A program made the position numbers and the translations under genes. Of a stretch of DNA of 64,000 nucleotides, positions 61,733-64,000 are shown piece by piece; within the stretch, counting starts at the first letter, position 1, and every line of letters begins with the position of its first letter. Origin of the DNA: Peribacillus sp044761665 (lineage in GTDB: Bacteria > Bacillota > Bacilli > Bacillales > DSM-1321); NCBI RefSeq assembly GCF_044761665.1, contig NZ_JBIWCW010000012.1:1-64000 (forward strand). Direction: 5' to 3'. Below the pieces are notes generated by a model. The model had not been told where the DNA came from and ran no database searches. It was given only the letters and a program-made list of their open reading frames with translations.

Positions 61733-61770
61733 AGAGTGCCTAATCCCTTGTCGCGGTTAGGCACTCTTTC
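61733..61770. terminator. Bidirectional terminator
   Basis: AGAGTGCCTAA (61733-61743) pairs perfectly with TTAGGCACTCT (61757-61767). It separates convergent ykuS and the OsmC gene. Confidence 0.85.
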
Positions 61771-61773
61771 ATA

Positions 61774-62226
61774 TCAATGGTCTCCGATGGAGATGGCTGC
61801 ATCTAATTCCACTTCTACATTTCCTTTAATCGCCCGAGATATCATACAAGATGATTCCGATTTATCTACGAGTTTTCGGGCTTTTTCCAGATCTTTTTCA
61901 GTAGTTTCATAACTTAAAACAAGGGATGGTCGATGAATGATTTTCTTATAGGTGAAAACGCCATTCGTAACATCCACAATTGCTTCGGATTCCATAGTCA
62001 AACTGACCTTTTTGATGTGGCTTCGCTCTAACATGGCCGCTAGGGTAATAATATAGCAGGTCGATGCTGCCCCAAGCAGCATTTCATCTGGGTTAGTACC
62101 AATCCCCGGACCATCCATTTCTGGTGGAACACTTATTTTTGTTTGTAGATTACCTGCTTGGATTGTCCCGATATCATTTCTTCCTCCAGGCCAATCCGCA
62201 CGTAAATGAAAGTGATGTAATGTCAT
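61774..62226 (-). CDS. OsmC-family peroxiredoxin-like protein
   Basis: A 150-aa OsmC/Ohr-type protein that reduces organic peroxides through two cysteines. Both Cys are visible: LLGAASTCYIITLAAML (about residue 57) and SESSCMISRAIKG (about residue 126). The N-terminus FHLRADWPGGRNDIGTIQ and the PPEMDGPGIGTNPDEML segment are of the SACOL1771-type branch (B. subtilis YmaD-like). AAGGGGGTAT precedes the ATG on the minus strand. Confidence 0.9.
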   Translation of the reverse strand: MTLHHFHLRADWPGGRNDIGTIQAGNLQTKISVPPEMDGPGIGTNPDEMLLGAASTCYIITLAAMLERSHIKKVSLTMESEAIVDVTNGVFTYKKIIHRPSLVLSYETTEKDLEKARKLVDKSESSCMISRAIKGNVEVELDAAISIGDH

Positions 62227-62459
62227 GAGAATACCCCCTTATAAATCCTAAGTTTAAACCATAACTGTGAAATTTGCTCTTAAACTGGAACAATTTTTTG
62301 TAACACGATTTTGTATGCTTTAGCCCTCACGTCAATAAGATAAGCGTTAATGACAAACAGGCTGGGGCATGAGTCTATTTTAAGCACCATATGACATGGG
62401 CTTTTCTATAATAATATAGATTGTTAAAGAAATTATTTTATAACGAAAGGGCTGGGAAG

Positions 62460-63239
62460 TTGACTACATTAGTGGATATATTCGATTTAACGAATAAAAC
62501 GGCTATTATATCCGGGGGAGGAAGAGGCCTTGGAAAACAAATGGCATTGGCATTAGCAGAAGCAGGTGCAAATATTGTAATTGCTTCACGTAAACTCGCT
62601 GTATGTAAAGAAGTCTGTGAACACTTACAATCATTGGGTACGAAGGCGTTGGCTATTGAATGTGATATCACGAACAAAAACGATATTGATACAGTTGTAA
62701 AGGAAACGATGGCCCAATTTGGAAGCATTGACATTCTTGTCAATAATAGTGGCACCTCCTGGTCAGGTCCCTTGACAGAAATCCCTGAAGATAAATGGGA
62801 AAAGGTAATGAACGTGAACGTAACCGGGACATTCCTGTTTTCACAGGCCGTAGCAGAAATCATGATGAAACAAAAATCCGGTAAAATCATTAATATCGCC
62901 TCGGTCTCAGGACTTGGAGGGACGAACCCTGATTTAATGGAAACCCTTCCCTATAACACTAGTAAGGGAGCCATCATTACCATGACTAAAGATCTTGGGG
63001 TCAAGCTAGCCAGATATGGCATCCAAGTCAATGCGATAGCACCAGGTTTCTTCCCTACCAAGATTACAAAGAAACTCCTAGAAGAATCTGATTATGACAT
63101 CCTTGGGAAAACGCCGGCAAATCGGTTTGGTAATGAAGAAGATTTAAAAGGAGTGGCGGTACTTTTGGCGTCAAAAGCTTCAGACTATATAGTCGGGCAT
63201 GTCCTCATCGTCGATGGAGGCATTACGGCTTTAATTTAA
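62460..63239 (+). CDS. SDR-family oxidoreductase, PhaB-like
   Basis: A 259-aa NAD(P)-dependent short-chain dehydrogenase. The Rossmann motif is GGGRGLGKQ near residue 18, NNSG near 93, catalytic Ser in NIASVSGLGG, and the YNTSK Tyr/Lys pair. The family includes gluconate 5-dehydrogenases and acetoacetyl-CoA reductases. TTG 62460 follows AAAGGGCTGGGAAG. It is followed by a PhaR-like subunit and a PhaC-like gene with short gaps, so a role as the reductase of a PHA pathway is plausible; the substrate is not proven by sequence. Confidence 0.8.
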   Translation: MTTLVDIFDLTNKTAIISGGGRGLGKQMALALAEAGANIVIASRKLAVCKEVCEHLQSLGTKALAIECDITNKNDIDTVVKETMAQFGSIDILVNNSGTSWSGPLTEIPEDKWEKVMNVNVTGTFLFSQAVAEIMMKQKSGKIINIASVSGLGGTNPDLMETLPYNTSKGAIITMTKDLGVKLARYGIQVNAIAPGFFPTKITKKLLEESDYDILGKTPANRFGNEEDLKGVAVLLASKASDYIVGHVLIVDGGITALI

Positions 63240-63261
63240 TCAAAGGAGAGGGGAAAAATAA

Positions 63262-63681
63262 ATGCCGAAAAAAACAGATTTTTATAAAGGTTTAAAACTA
63301 TTGGGCACACAAAAAGAACAAAAGTTGAATGATAAAATACGTGAGGCAATTAATAATAGAAGTTTTATCGAATCCATTAGCAAAAACTCACAGCAACAGG
63401 TTCCACGTATAAACAAGATACAAGAAGCTTCAGAAAGAATGTCCATCATCATGAATTATCCAACCAAAAAAGATGTGGCAAATGTTGCCAAACTAGTCAT
63501 CCAACTCGAAGAAAAAGTAGACAAGGTAGAGGAATTACTCTTAAACCTTACCGAAGGGAAAAAGGCCTCCCGTAGGAAAAATGATAAAAATACAGAACAA
63601 GGGCATAAAAAAAAGAAAATCAGTGACTTTCTTTATGATTCCTTATTATCTAATACCCAGGTGAAAGTAAAAGGGTTATGA
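63262..63681 (+). CDS. phaR: PhaR-like polyhydroxyalkanoate synthase subunit
   Basis: A 139-aa basic helical protein. The middle segment PTKKDVANVAKLVIQLEEKVDKVEE (residues about 68-92) closely follows the remembered class IV PhaR motif, PTKEDIA..A.LVI.LE.KVD.IEE. It is otherwise divergent and shorter than Bacillus PhaR (about 160-200 aa), with a very Lys-rich C-terminus. Its position directly before a PhaC-like gene, overlapping it by ATGA, supports the call. Confidence 0.65.
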   Translation: MPKKTDFYKGLKLLGTQKEQKLNDKIREAINNRSFIESISKNSQQQVPRINKIQEASERMSIIMNYPTKKDVANVAKLVIQLEEKVDKVEELLLNLTEGKKASRRKNDKNTEQGHKKKKISDFLYDSLLSNTQVKVKGL

Positions 63682-64000
63682 AGATGAAGAATAATAAGGC
63701 AGGTGGCAAATCTATGGTGACACCCAAATGGAAACACTTTTTGGACATTCCTAATCGGCCCATGCCTGAAATGGGAATAACGCCAAGGATATCGATTTGG
63801 AATAAAAACAAATCAACATTATGGTATTATCCGCCAGTTAAAAAAAAATATAAAGTTCCAGTATTTCTTATTTATTCACTGATAAATACACCTGTAATTC
63901 TTGATTTAGGTCCAGGTAATAGTTTGATAGAAGCGTTTGTAAAAGAAGGTTTTGAGGTGTACTTGATCGATTTTGGCAGTCCAGGGTATGAAGATGGAGA
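63678..64000 (+). CDS. phaC: PhaC-like polyhydroxyalkanoate synthase (5' part)
   Basis: The N-terminal ~107 residues of a longer gene cut by the window edge. The sequence resembles class III/IV PhaC: WNKNKSTLWYYPPV, then VPVFLIYSLINTPVILDLGPGNSLIEAFVKEGFEVYLIDFG, matching the alpha/beta-hydrolase N-terminal strand-loop. The catalytic Cys box lies beyond the edge, so activity cannot be judged. The start may be ATG 63678 (overlapping phaR as ATGA), 63684 or 63714. Partial at the 3' end. Confidence 0.8.
   Translation, partial: MKMKNNKAGGKSMVTPKWKHFLDIPNRPMPEMGITPRISIWNKNKSTLWYYPPVKKKYKVPVFLIYSLINTPVILDLGPGNSLIEAFVKEGFEVYLIDFGSPGYEDG

Noticed and set aside
62227..62260. Sigma-B-like GTTTAA...GGGTAT upstream of the OsmC gene (minus strand)
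   Set aside because: The spacing is 17 nt instead of 13-15 and the GGGTAT coincides with the ribosome-binding site, so it cannot drive this gene's transcript.
1..64000. tRNA, rRNA, CRISPR or intact IS elements
   Set aside because: No cloverleaf, rRNA motif, regularly spaced repeats or transposase frame was seen on either strand by eye; a tRNAscan or IS search would be decisive.

Overview
The window is chromosomal DNA of a low-GC, endospore-forming member of the Bacillaceae. A Peribacillus/Bacillus simplex-like organism is my inference. Supporting evidence is the cotJABC spore-coat operon with a sigma-E-type promoter, a sigma-W promoter ahead of yuaF-floT, close matches to the Bacillus proteins YkpA, CvfB, YuxL, YckD, YkuS, YusW, BioY and bacterial NOS, many TTG/GTG starts behind strong Shine-Dalgarno sequences, and abundant Rho-independent terminators. 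I saw no rRNA, tRNA, CRISPR array, prophage or intact insertion sequence. The last gene runs off the right edge.

Layout. 0.3-3.9 kb: fructose operon fruR-fruK-fruA. 4-7.2 kb: small housekeeping genes (YjbQ family, GNAT, LysM/SleB-like hydrolase, hemolysin III family, YusW lipoprotein). 7.4-16.5 kb: bioY with a BirA-type operator, then an L-arabinose block: araR divergent from araB-araD-araA, a sugar/proton symporter and an aldose 1-epimerase. AraR-type boxes and cre sites tie it together. 16.8-19.1 kb: the sigma-W flotillin operon. 19-25.6 kb: two unknown small proteins, an ArsP/DUF318 permease, selD-selU (selenium for tRNA 2-selenouridine) and the ABC-F protein YkpA. 25.7-32.5 kb: a membrane HD-GYP protein, HelD, a GNAT, two unknown small proteins and an AlaX-type editing protein.

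32.7-37.9 kb is a signalling block: an Hpt-REC-GGDEF-REC diguanylate cyclase, a single-domain response regulator and a hybrid histidine kinase overlapping it. Together they look like a multistep phosphorelay that controls c-di-GMP. 37.9-44.7 kb: CvfB, cotJABC, a YocH-like LysM-3D protein behind a WalR-type box, RecQ and two YdjO-type small zinc-ribbon proteins separated by about 800 bp of promoter-bearing, hairpin-rich DNA. 44.7-56.7 kb: YitT-family protein, an MHYT-PAS-PAS sensor kinase, MFS transporter, SGNH hydrolase with an ABC exporter, MBL and CBS proteins, YuxL peptidase, YckD, and a 48-aa membrane protein behind a sigma-B-like promoter. 56.7-62.3 kb: thioredoxin-reductase-like flavoprotein, HxlR regulator, divergent nitric oxide synthase, CorA with a small upstream ORF, YkuS and an OsmC protein. 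62.4-64 kb: an SDR, a PhaR-like subunit and the start of a PhaC-like synthase, probably a divergent polyhydroxyalkanoate operon.

Coordinates are given with the start codon I judge best from the Shine-Dalgarno context; several starts lie inside longer open frames. Family names rest on remembered sequence similarity and visible motifs. No database search was run.
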